A stretch of 41,925 nt of DNA from an uncultured Pelagibacteraceae bacterium (GTDB lineage Bacteria; Pseudomonadota; Alphaproteobacteria; Pelagibacterales; Pelagibacteraceae). The translations under genes were made by a program, and so were the position numbers. A model generated the notes under the pieces. The model was not told the DNA's origin. It did no database searches and saw nothing but the letters and a program-made list of their open reading frames with translations. The stretch is from contig CACFSO010000008.1 in assembly GCA_902568975.1 (NCBI GenBank), positions 1 to 41,925 of the forward strand, written 5' to 3'. Below, piece by piece: positions 16,591 through 23,650 of the stretch. Within the stretch, counting starts at the first letter, position 1, and the number at the start of each line of letters is the position of its first letter.

Positions 16591-17905
16591 TTATATCTAA
16601 ACAGCTTGCTCCTTTTTTTTCTCCACACAACCAAATTGCATCTGGAAATTTATCTCTCGAATGCCATTCTAGGATCCATTTTGGTCTATCTTCTAAATGA
16701 TAAGATAGATTGCCCGCAGTCCATTCGCTGCCTCCAATAATCCATACAATTTTTTCATTTCTGTTTTTGTCCCAAACTTCTTGGGCTTTTATTGCAATTT
16801 TCTTACCTGGATAATCTGTTCGTTTGTCATTTTCTGTAATTGACACATAAGCATAAGTAAATGGAGATAAAATAAATAAAATTAGAAAGACTGTAGTAAA
16901 TCCTTTTAGTTTATTTAAATTTATTTTATGTCGAGAAACATAAATTAATAAAACACCGAGAAATAAATAAAAAGGAGATATCCACATTGTTCTTATTTTT
17001 GCTCCCATAATAACAGAAGTTAGGAATACAAAAATTAATGGAATAATGTTTATTGCTAATAAAAATAATAATTTATTATCTCTAAAACTAAACTTTATTT
17101 TAAGTTTATTGTTCAAAAATACAAACATTAAAAATAAAGGTATTAATATAGCTATTTGTTTTGCTAAAAATATAAGTGGATACTTTAAGTGATCAAAAAT
17201 ATTTGAATCTTTTACTGACGCTCTGTCAAAACCATAATTAATTGTTGTATAATTATTTTCTGATAGCCAAATTAAATGAGGTAATAAAATAATTAAAAAA
17301 GGAACTAGAGAAACAAGACATTTAAAATCAATTTTTCTTATAAAAATCATATAAAGTATCAAAACATCTATGGATAAACTTAGATAAATGAATGAATATT
17401 TTGATAAAAATCCAAATCCTGTAAATAAACCAAATAATAACCAATCAGTAATTTTATTTTTTTTAAAACTTTTCCATAAATAAAAAACTGTTAGTGCCCA
17501 AAAAGGCATTAAACAAATATTCACATTAAATTCGGGTGTTGTAAAATTATAAAAATAAATTCCTTCTAGCAATAAAACTGATAACAAAGAAAAAAATTTA
17601 TTTTCAAAAAATTCTTCAGCAAATTTAAAAACAATATAAAAAGTTATAATTATACAAATTTGACTTAATAAATAATAAGCCCAGTCTTTTGCGCCAAAAA
17701 TCTTATAAAAAATTTCAACAAGAAATGCACTCATTGGGGGATGTTTATTAAATCCCCAATCTAAGTTGCTGCCCCAAGCTAGTGCCTCAATTGTGTCTAA
17801 AGGTAAGTTTTGATTTGTAATTGTTGGAATAAACGTCCATATAATCAAATGTAATGTAAGAAAAATATAAAAAATATTTTTTAAATTCTTTTTATTTATA
17901 GTCAT
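16583..17905 (-). CDS. PMT/ArnT-type integral membrane glycosyltransferase (GT39/GT83-like)
   Basis: A 440-residue protein with many hydrophobic helices. Near the N-terminus a periplasmic-loop acidic motif LPLDTIEALAWG (D37, E40) is followed by KHPP (54-57), the arrangement of the PMT_2 family that moves sugars from polyprenyl phosphate to lipids or proteins. The C-terminal soluble part (about 370-440) has ten or more charged residues plus WIIGGSEWTAGNLSYHLEDRP. It is the first gene of a minus-strand trio with the deaminase and GT2 genes and diverges from dksA. The acceptor is unknown. Confidence 0.8.
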   Translation of the reverse strand: MTINKKNLKNIFYIFLTLHLIIWTFIPTITNQNLPLDTIEALAWGSNLDWGFNKHPPMSAFLVEIFYKIFGAKDWAYYLLSQICIIITFYIVFKFAEEFFENKFFSLLSVLLLEGIYFYNFTTPEFNVNICLMPFWALTVFYLWKSFKKNKITDWLLFGLFTGFGFLSKYSFIYLSLSIDVLILYMIFIRKIDFKCLVSLVPFLIILLPHLIWLSENNYTTINYGFDRASVKDSNIFDHLKYPLIFLAKQIAILIPLFLMFVFLNNKLKIKFSFRDNKLLFLLAINIIPLIFVFLTSVIMGAKIRTMWISPFYLFLGVLLIYVSRHKINLNKLKGFTTVFLILFILSPFTYAYVSITENDKRTDYPGKKIAIKAQEVWDKNRNEKIVWIIGGSEWTAGNLSYHLEDRPKWILEWHSRDKFPDAIWLCGEKKGASCLDIND

Positions 17906-17934
17906 TTTTATTAATTTATCGAATTAATGGCCAC

Positions 17935-17962
17935 TTGACACCTATTTATTCATGAATATATT
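17935..17962 (+). promoter_or_regulatory. dksA promoter with a palindrome in the spacer
   Basis: TTGACA (17935-17940) and TATATT (17957-17962) are 16 bases apart, the best sigma70-type pair in the window. Transcription would start near 17969, leaving a leader of about 15 bases to ATG 17984. Between and overlapping the elements is a 12-bp perfect palindrome, TATTCATGAATA (17947-17958), which may be an operator. Confidence 0.65.
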
Positions 17963-17983
17963 CAGACCGTTTTAAATTTAACA

Positions 17984-18400
17984 ATGGTTAAAATCTCCAA
18001 GACATATATCCCAAAAGAAAAAGAAAAATACATGTGCGCTAAACATCTTGCCTATTTTAAACAAAAATTATTAGCTTGGAAATCTGATTTAGTAAAAACA
18101 AATAATGAAGCACTTTATAATAGCTCTATGGATGATAATAGCACCTCTGCTGACATAGTAGATCAAGCTAGTTCCTACACAGAAAAAAATGTAGAAATGA
18201 GAGCTATCAACAGACAAATCAAACTAATATCAAAAATTGATGCTGCATTAAAAAGAATTCAAAATGGCACTTATGGATTTTGTGATGAGACAGGAGACCC
18301 AATTGGTTTAAAAAGATTAATGGCGAGACCAGTTGCTACACTCAGTATTGCAGCTCAAGAAAAACACGAAAAAGAAGAGAAAATTTTTGCTGATGATTAA
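17984..18400 (+). CDS. dksA: DksA-family RNA polymerase-binding regulator without a zinc finger
   Basis: Binds the RNA polymerase secondary channel and, with ppGpp, adjusts rRNA and amino acid promoters. The 138-residue protein has a coiled-coil with the tip motif D57-I-V-D60-Q-A62 (DxxDxA), and the C-terminal GTYGFCDETGDPIGLKRLMARPVATLS region (read in two parts). Only one of the four zinc-ligand cysteines remains (C100); the others are T103, S121 and A124. Loss of some or all of these cysteines is known in alphaproteobacterial DksA, so function is probably retained. A strong promoter precedes it. It converges on the GST gene with stops overlapping on TTAA. Confidence 0.93.
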   Translation: MVKISKTYIPKEKEKYMCAKHLAYFKQKLLAWKSDLVKTNNEALYNSSMDDNSTSADIVDQASSYTEKNVEMRAINRQIKLISKIDAALKRIQNGTYGFCDETGDPIGLKRLMARPVATLSIAAQEKHEKEEKIFADD

Positions 18401-19026
18401 GGGCCAGGTATCACTTCACCTCTATTCATAAAATCAAATCCTTTTATTACAGCCGGTCTTTCTGCAATCTCTAAATACCATCTAGATAAATTTTTAAAAT
18501 TTTTAAGTCCGACATCGTGCCATTCATGTCTTGCAATCCAAGGCCAAGTAGCAATATCAGCGATAGTATAATCATCGCCTGCTAAAAATTTGGATTGCCT
18601 TAACCTTTCATCAAGATCTTTATAAATAGTTTTTGTTATTTTAAAATATCTTTCCTCTCCAAACTTACTTTTTCCAGGATTGTAATGATGAAATTGATGG
18701 TGTTGTCCAATAAATGGACCGACTATCGCCATTTGTATCATCAGCCATTGATTAATTTTTAATCTATTTTTTTGATCATAAAATTTTTTACTTTTCTCAC
18801 CTAAGTACATAAGTATTGCACCAGATTCAAAAATAGCCTCATTACCATTATCGTGATCAATAATTACTGGAATTTTACTAAATGGACTTATTTTTCTAAA
18901 CTCAGGTTTAAATTGTTCTTCTTTAAAAATATTTACTTTAGTTACTTTATAATCCCAACCAATTTCTTCCAACATAATACCAATTTTCTTTCCATTAGGA
19001 GTATCAGCAGTTAAAAGCTCAATCAT
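18397..19026 (-). CDS. Glutathione S-transferase family protein
   Basis: A 209-residue two-domain protein. The N-terminal thioredoxin-like domain runs MIELLTADTPNGKKIGIMLEE to about residue 85, with the SPFSKIPVI glutathione-site cis-Pro and FESGAILMYLGE. A helical C-terminal domain follows, with DYTIADIATWPW. It resembles the Ure2/YfcG/YghU branch, which acts as a disulfide reductase or peroxidase. Its ATG overlaps the FNR stop as ATGA, so ferredoxin, FNR and GST form one coupled unit. Its substrate is not predictable. Confidence 0.88.
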   Translation of the reverse strand: MIELLTADTPNGKKIGIMLEEIGWDYKVTKVNIFKEEQFKPEFRKISPFSKIPVIIDHDNGNEAIFESGAILMYLGEKSKKFYDQKNRLKINQWLMIQMAIVGPFIGQHHQFHHYNPGKSKFGEERYFKITKTIYKDLDERLRQSKFLAGDDYTIADIATWPWIARHEWHDVGLKNFKNLSRWYLEIAERPAVIKGFDFMNRGEVIPGP

Positions 19027-20039
19027 TTTTTAACGCCTAATCTATCTTTCACATTTTTTGATGTAGTTGTAAATTCAAATCTGTATTTTTCATTTGGTCT
19101 TGCATATTTAAAACACCCTCTGGCTGCCAAAGCTCCTTCGTGAAAACCTGACAAAATAAGTTTTAGTTTTCCTGGATACGAACAGATATCTCCTATTGCA
19201 AAAATTCCTTTTTGGTTAGTTTCAAAATTTTCTGTATTGACTGCAATAGTTTTTTTATCAATATTTAATCCCCAATTTAATATTGGCCCAAGCTGCATTA
19301 TTAATCCAAAAAAACCTAAAACATAATCAGCTTTAAAGGATTTGCTTTCTCCATTTTCTTGCTTTATTTCAAAACCTTCTAATACTTTTTGACCTTTAAC
19401 ATTAGATAATTGATATTGTGTGTAAATTTCTAATTTTTTTTCTTTTTCAAGTTGTTTTATTTGTTCAACACTTGCTTGGGCACCTCTGAATTCATCTCTT
19501 CTATGAACTAAAATTACTTTTGCATTTTTAGACAATTCTATTGCCCAATCTAATGCACTATCGCCACCGCCAAATATTGCGACTGTTTTATTTTTAAAAA
19601 TAGCTTTATCTTTAATAGAATATAATACTGATTTTCCTTCAAATATTTCACAACTTTTAGAAGAAAATTTTCTTGGTTCGAAAGATCCTACTCCTCCTGC
19701 AATTACAATATTTGGTGAAATAAATTCTTTATTTGCTGATGTTTTTAAAATCCATTTATTATCTTTGTTTTTAACTTCTTGAACTCTTTCTCCTAAGTGA
19801 AAATTAACATTAAATGGTTTTATTTGTTCAATAAGATTTTCAGTTAACTCTTGTCCTGTACACTCTGGTATAGCTGGAATATCATAAATCGGTTTGTCTG
19901 GATAAAGTTCAATACATTGGCCACCAATTTTATCTAGATTATCAACTATCTCACACTTTAAACCTATTATACCAAGTTGATGAGCGCAAAATAATCCTGT
20001 AGGCCCGGCCCCAATTATAACTACATCTGTATTAATCAT
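19023..20039 (-). CDS. Ferredoxin-NADP+ reductase, thioredoxin-reductase-like type
   Basis: Flavoprotein that passes electrons between NADPH and ferredoxin. The 338-residue length and the motifs GAGPTG (10-15, FAD), GGQCIELYPDKPIYDIPAIP and GGGDSALDWA (NADPH domain), with a late FAIGDICSYPGKLKLI, fit the YumC-like FNR group. The redox-active CxxC of true thioredoxin reductase is absent: the NADP domain has GDSALDWA rather than a CATC-type motif. Its start overlaps the ferredoxin stop by one base (TAATG), a strong hint that the ferredoxin is its partner. It could support iron-sulfur or reductive metabolism. Confidence 0.92.
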   Translation of the reverse strand: MINTDVVIIGAGPTGLFCAHQLGIIGLKCEIVDNLDKIGGQCIELYPDKPIYDIPAIPECTGQELTENLIEQIKPFNVNFHLGERVQEVKNKDNKWILKTSANKEFISPNIVIAGGVGSFEPRKFSSKSCEIFEGKSVLYSIKDKAIFKNKTVAIFGGGDSALDWAIELSKNAKVILVHRRDEFRGAQASVEQIKQLEKEKKLEIYTQYQLSNVKGQKVLEGFEIKQENGESKSFKADYVLGFFGLIMQLGPILNWGLNIDKKTIAVNTENFETNQKGIFAIGDICSYPGKLKLILSGFHEGALAARGCFKYARPNEKYRFEFTTTSKNVKDRLGVKK

Positions 20040-20359
20040 TATGCTTGCTTTTCTGGAAGATCAACTACTAATCCATCTAATTGATCTGAAACCAAAATTT
20101 GGCAACTTAGCCTACTATTTTTTTTTGGCTCATAGGCCATATCTAGCATATCTTCTTCTCCATCTTCCTTTTTTGGTAATTTATTAAACCAATCTTCTTT
20201 GACATAAACATGGCAAGTTGCACACGCCATTGAGCCTCCGCAATCAGCATCTATTCCTGGAATATTATTTTGAATGGCTCCTTCCATTACGCTAAGACCA
20301 TTTGCAACTTCTATTGTATGTATTTTTCCCCCAAATTCTCTATAGGTAATTTTTGCCAT
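20039..20359 (-). CDS. [2Fe-2S] ferredoxin, adrenodoxin type
   Basis: A 106-residue electron carrier. Ligand cysteines are C40, C46, C49 ([17 protein letters not shown]) and C86 (SRLSCQILV), in the spacing of vertebrate-type/ISC ferredoxins. It is the first gene of the ferredoxin-FNR-GST unit, directly downstream of proteorhodopsin but after a strong terminator. Partners other than the adjacent FNR (for example cytochrome P450 or ISC assembly) cannot be told from this window. Confidence 0.95.
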   Translation of the reverse strand: MAKITYREFGGKIHTIEVANGLSVMEGAIQNNIPGIDADCGGSMACATCHVYVKEDWFNKLPKKEDGEEDMLDMAYEPKKNSRLSCQILVSDQLDGLVVDLPEKQA

Positions 20360-20383
20360 GAAATCTATATAAACACAAAAAAA

Positions 20384-20415
20384 AATAGGGCAAGTAGATA
20401 ACTACTTGCCCTATT
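20384..20415 (-). terminator. Intrinsic terminator of the proteorhodopsin gene
   Basis: A perfect 14-bp inverted repeat (20384-20397 with 20402-20415) has a 4-base loop; the stem includes GGGCAAGTAG. On the proteorhodopsin strand it is followed by a T run of eight or more. It lies about 22 bases past the stop and before the ferredoxin gene, so most proteorhodopsin transcripts should end here. It has a T run on the other strand too. Confidence 0.9.
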
Positions 20416-20437
20416 AATATTTTTTTACTCCGAAGTA

Positions 20438-21205
20438 TTATGCTCTTCTTCCAGAGTTAGCAACAGCGCAAGACCATATAATTAGACCAAATGCGATCTT
20501 ATTAACAAAGTCTGCTATATTGTAAATCACGTTAAGAGAATTAGCGTCAATACCTCCTGTTAGGTAACCAAATACGTAACCTAAAGGATAAATTGCCCAT
20601 CCAACTGTAACGATCATTCTTAATGCACCGAATGCTGTAACAAGTGATTTGTTTCCAGATTTAGCAGCTGCTTTTCCAGCCTCACCTGAAAAGATTTCAT
20701 AAAGAATATAAATCCATCCCGCTATACCTATAATAAAACCAAGCATAGGATTGATGAATCCTGCTTCTCCAAGATATCCACCTACAAGCATTACTAAAGA
20801 TCCAATTAATATTCTCCAGAACATGTCTGTTGGAACTTTTCTTACTGCTGCAAGAATTAGATAAAACTCAATTAATTGTAAAGGTACAGTTATTAACCAA
20901 TCAATATATCTGTAAACAGTTGGAGTGTCTCCAGTCTCAACCCATACTGCTCTCATATACATATAGTGAATAAATGCTATACCAGTTACCAAACCAGCTA
21001 CATTTACTGATTTTCTCCACTGAACAGCAACATTTGCTTGTTCCATAAAGAAAAACGCTGTAGCCGCTAACATACCCATTGAAATTAGCCAGAATGAAAT
21101 ACCTACAAAATCATCTGTGGCTAAGAAGGCAGTTGCTGCATTAGCTGCAGTAGATGCTCCAATAAGAGCAAATAAAGCTAGTGCTAACGTTTTAACTGTT
21201 TTCAT
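20438..21205 (-). CDS. Proteorhodopsin, blue-absorbing, proton-pump type
   Basis: Light-driven outward proton pump of the inner membrane; needs retinal. From ATG 21205 it has 255 residues with a signal peptide (MKTVKTLALALFALIGASTA to about residue 23) and seven helices. Key residues are proton acceptor D102 (YRYIDW), spectral-tuning Q110 (TVPLQL, blue), proton donor E113, H80 in helix B and retinal Schiff-base K236 (FVNKIAF). These equal D97, Q105, E108, H75 and K231 of the reference protein. An upstream ATG at 21220 overlaps AGGGAG, which is the ribosome binding site for the chosen start. No retinal synthesis genes are in the window. Confidence 0.97.
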   Translation of the reverse strand: MKTVKTLALALFALIGASTAANAATAFLATDDFVGISFWLISMGMLAATAFFFMEQANVAVQWRKSVNVAGLVTGIAFIHYMYMRAVWVETGDTPTVYRYIDWLITVPLQLIEFYLILAAVRKVPTDMFWRILIGSLVMLVGGYLGEAGFINPMLGFIIGIAGWIYILYEIFSGEAGKAAAKSGNKSLVTAFGALRMIVTVGWAIYPLGYVFGYLTGGIDANSLNVIYNIADFVNKIAFGLIIWSCAVANSGRRA

Positions 21206-21211
21206 AAAAAA

Positions 21212-21217
21212 CTCCCT
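21212..21217 (-). promoter_or_regulatory. Ribosome binding site that fixes the proteorhodopsin start
   Basis: AGGGAG, six bases upstream of ATG 21205, is one of the few strong Shine-Dalgarno sequences in the window. It falls inside the five extra codons of the ATG at 21220, which argues that translation starts at 21205. Confidence 0.8.
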
Positions 21218-21232
21218 CATTAGTTAGTTTTT

Positions 21233-21252
21233 TTAGTTTAAATTTAAACTAA
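21233..21252. repeat. 20-bp perfect palindrome upstream of proteorhodopsin
   Basis: TTAGTTTAAATTTAAACTAA reads identically on both strands. It lies 28 bases before the proteorhodopsin start, in the leader or promoter. It may be an operator for a dimeric regulator or, in RNA, a hairpin without a true loop. A simple AT-composition estimate gives a chance of order 0.1-0.2 for such a palindrome anywhere in the window, so the position is the interesting part. Confidence 0.5.
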
Positions 21253-21417
21253 GGCCTTATCTTTAGATAAAACCAAGTTAAAGGCTAGATAACAAATTAA
21301 AGAAGATTGTTGAAGACTTTTTTACCCTTAATAAGTATTGATTTTACTTACTTTTTGAAATTTAATGCAACCAAATAGATAAATTCTTATGAAAAATGCC
21401 ATTTAAAGCAAATCAGT

Positions 21418-23319
21418 ATGAAAAATAGTTATAAATATCTATATGAAAAATCAATAAAAAATCCTGAAGAATTTTGGAAAGAAGTATCTGAGGATATTTT
21501 CTGGTTTAAGAAACCAACAAAAATATTAAACAAATCAAAACCTCCTTTTTATAAGTGGTTTGAAGACGGTGTAACAAATACGTGTTTTAATGCTATTGAT
21601 TATCATATTCAACAAGGTCGTGGAGATAAAACTGCGTTAATTTATGATAGCCCAATAACTGGAAATAAAGCAAAATTTACATTTAAAGAATTAAAAGAAA
21701 AAATCTCGAAATTTGCTGGAGCTTTAGACAACCAAGGAATCAAAAAAGGTGATCGAGTAGTTATTTATATGCCAATGATACCCGAAGCAGTAGTGGCTAT
21801 ACTTGCTTGCGCAAGGATTGGAGCAATACATTCTGTCGTGTTTGGAGGTTTTGCTTCAAACGAACTTGCAAGTAGAATTGATGATAGTAAAGCAAAAATT
21901 TTAATCACCGCTTCGTGTGGTTTTGAACCAGGAAAAACGGTTGAATATCGCCCTCTTATAGATGGTGCAATAAAATTATCAAAACATAAAATTGAAAAAA
22001 TTATTTTTTATCAAAGAAAAGGTTATGAAGTTAAATTAAATTCTCCTCAAGAGATTAGTTGGTACGAAGCTATGTCAAATTCTAAAGATATGGATTGTGT
22101 AGAAATGGGTGCAAATGAATTTGCATACATTCTTTATACATCAGGAACTACTGGAGTTCCAAAAGGAATAGTAAGAGATATAGGTGGTCATATCGTTGCA
22201 CTTAAATGGACTATGAAAAATATTTATAATATTGATGCTGATGATGTTTGGTGGTCTGCAAGTGATATAGGATGGATTGTTGGTCACTCCTATATAGTCT
22301 ACGCTCCTTTGTTTAAAGGATGCACCACTGTATTATTTGAAGGAAAGCCTGTAGGAACACCAGATGCAGGGGTATTCTGGAGAATAATTTCTGATTATAA
22401 AATTAAATCATTATTTACAGCTCCTACAGCCTTTAGAGCTATTAAAAAAGAAGATCCTGAAGGAAAGTTTTTTTCTAAATATGATCTAAGTTCATTTAAA
22501 TCTTTATTTCTAGCAGGAGAAAGAGCTGATCCAGATACAATTAAATGGGCTGAAAATTTATTGAATGTTCCTGTAATTGACCATTGGTGGCAAACAGAAA
22601 CAAGTTGGGCAATAAGTTCAAATTGTACAGGAATTGAAATGCAAAAAATTAAATATGGATCAGCTTGTAAAGCTGTACCTGGTTATGATGTTAAAATAAT
22701 TAAAACAGATAAAACTTTGGCCAAACCAAATGAAATGGGAGATATAGTTGTTAAACTTCCTCTCCCACCTGGAACATTTCCAACTTTGTGGAATGCAGAC
22801 AAAAGATACGAAGAAAATTATATGTCAAATTATCAAGGATACTACCAAACCTATGATGCGGGACATATTGATGAAGATGGCTATATTTGGATTATGTCTA
22901 GAACTGATGATATAATTAATGTAGCTGGTCACAGATTATCTACAGGTGCAATTGAAGAGGTTTTATCAGAACACAAGTCAGTTGCTGAATGTGCAGTCAT
23001 GGGTATTAAAGACCAATTAAAAGGTCAATTACCTATAGGCTTATTAGCTTTAAAAGCCGGGGTAAAACAAAATAACGACGAAATAGTTAAAGAATGTATT
23101 CAAATGGTTAGAAATAAAGTTGGACCAGTTGCTGCTTTCAAAACAGCAATTATTGTCAAAAGATTACCAAAAACAAGATCGGGAAAAATATTAAGAGGAA
23201 CAATAAGAAAAATTGCTGATAAAGAAGAATATAAAATGCCAGCAACAATTGATGATCCAGTAATATTAAAAGAAATTCAAGAAGATTTAATCAAAAATAA
23301 TATATTAAAAAATGACTAA
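21418..23319 (+). CDS. prpE: Propionyl/acetyl-CoA synthetase (PrpE/ACSS3-like)
   Basis: AMP-forming acyl-CoA synthetase, 633 residues, full length. Seen: the adenylation P-loop YTSGTTGVPKG at about 240, and the substrate region VGHSYIVYAPLFKGCTTVLFEGKPVGTPD (read in two parts). The hinge and C-terminal domain include DDIINVAGHRLSTGAIEEV and the catalytic Lys of RSGKILRGTIRKI at about 590. The stretch KGIVRDIGGHIVAL is typical of the propionyl-CoA synthetase branch rather than Acs, so I favour propionate or a short acyl substrate. It diverges from proteorhodopsin and its 3' end overlaps the SMR gene by eight bases. Confidence 0.9.
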   Translation: MKNSYKYLYEKSIKNPEEFWKEVSEDIFWFKKPTKILNKSKPPFYKWFEDGVTNTCFNAIDYHIQQGRGDKTALIYDSPITGNKAKFTFKELKEKISKFAGALDNQGIKKGDRVVIYMPMIPEAVVAILACARIGAIHSVVFGGFASNELASRIDDSKAKILITASCGFEPGKTVEYRPLIDGAIKLSKHKIEKIIFYQRKGYEVKLNSPQEISWYEAMSNSKDMDCVEMGANEFAYILYTSGTTGVPKGIVRDIGGHIVALKWTMKNIYNIDADDVWWSASDIGWIVGHSYIVYAPLFKGCTTVLFEGKPVGTPDAGVFWRIISDYKIKSLFTAPTAFRAIKKEDPEGKFFSKYDLSSFKSLFLAGERADPDTIKWAENLLNVPVIDHWWQTETSWAISSNCTGIEMQKIKYGSACKAVPGYDVKIIKTDKTLAKPNEMGDIVVKLPLPPGTFPTLWNADKRYEENYMSNYQGYYQTYDAGHIDEDGYIWIMSRTDDIINVAGHRLSTGAIEEVLSEHKSVAECAVMGIKDQLKGQLPIGLLALKAGVKQNNDEIVKECIQMVRNKVGPVAAFKTAIIVKRLPKTRSGKILRGTIRKIADKEEYKMPATIDDPVILKEIQEDLIKNNILKND

Positions 23320-23650
23320 GACATATCTATTATTAATTTTAGCAACCCTTTTTGAGGTTTCGGGAACAATGCTATTGCCAGTAACAAAAAGTTTTACAAA
23401 ACCGTTACCAACCGCAGGTCTGATAGTATTTTATATTTGTGCTTTTTTTTGTTTATCAATAGTAGTAAATAAACTTCCTTTGGCCGTTGTATATGCAACT
23501 TGGTGTGGCTTGGGGATCTTTACTATAGCAATACTTGGATATTTATTTTATGGACAGGCTCTAAGTTGGCAAGTAGTTCTGGGAATGTTTTTAATTATTA
23601 TTGGCTTAACATTAGTAAATATTTACTCATCAAAAACAGGAATTAATTAA
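23312..23650 (+). CDS. SMR-family small multidrug/guanidinium exporter
   Basis: A 112-residue protein with four hydrophobic helices. The family's essential Glu is E15 (LFEVSGTMLL), and the conserved aromatic is W64 (YATWCGLGIF). SMR members export cationic drugs or guanidinium using protons; which applies here is not readable. It overlaps the CoA synthetase by eight bases and so should be coupled to it. It ends against dihydroorotase, sharing an eight-base TTAATTAA in which both stops lie. Confidence 0.9.
   Translation: MTKTYLLLILATLFEVSGTMLLPVTKSFTKPLPTAGLIVFYICAFFCLSIVVNKLPLAVVYATWCGLGIFTIAILGYLFYGQALSWQVVLGMFLIIIGLTLVNIYSSKTGIN

Larger units (their letters stand above)
21206..21417. other. 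Proteorhodopsin/CoA-synthetase divergent intergenic region
   Basis: The longest non-coding stretch here. It holds the proteorhodopsin ribosome binding site, the 20-bp palindrome, further short inverted repeats (AAGGCCTT at 21251-21258 and TTATC-TTTA-GATAA at 21257-21270) and promoters for both genes. A possible plus-strand promoter for the CoA synthetase is TTGAAA (21355-21360) and GATAAA (21378-21383), spacer 17. The minus-strand promoter is not clear. Confidence 0.5.

Noticed and set aside
21206..21220. ATG 21220 as the proteorhodopsin start
   Set aside because: The five extra codons contain the AGGGAG ribosome binding site for ATG 21205.
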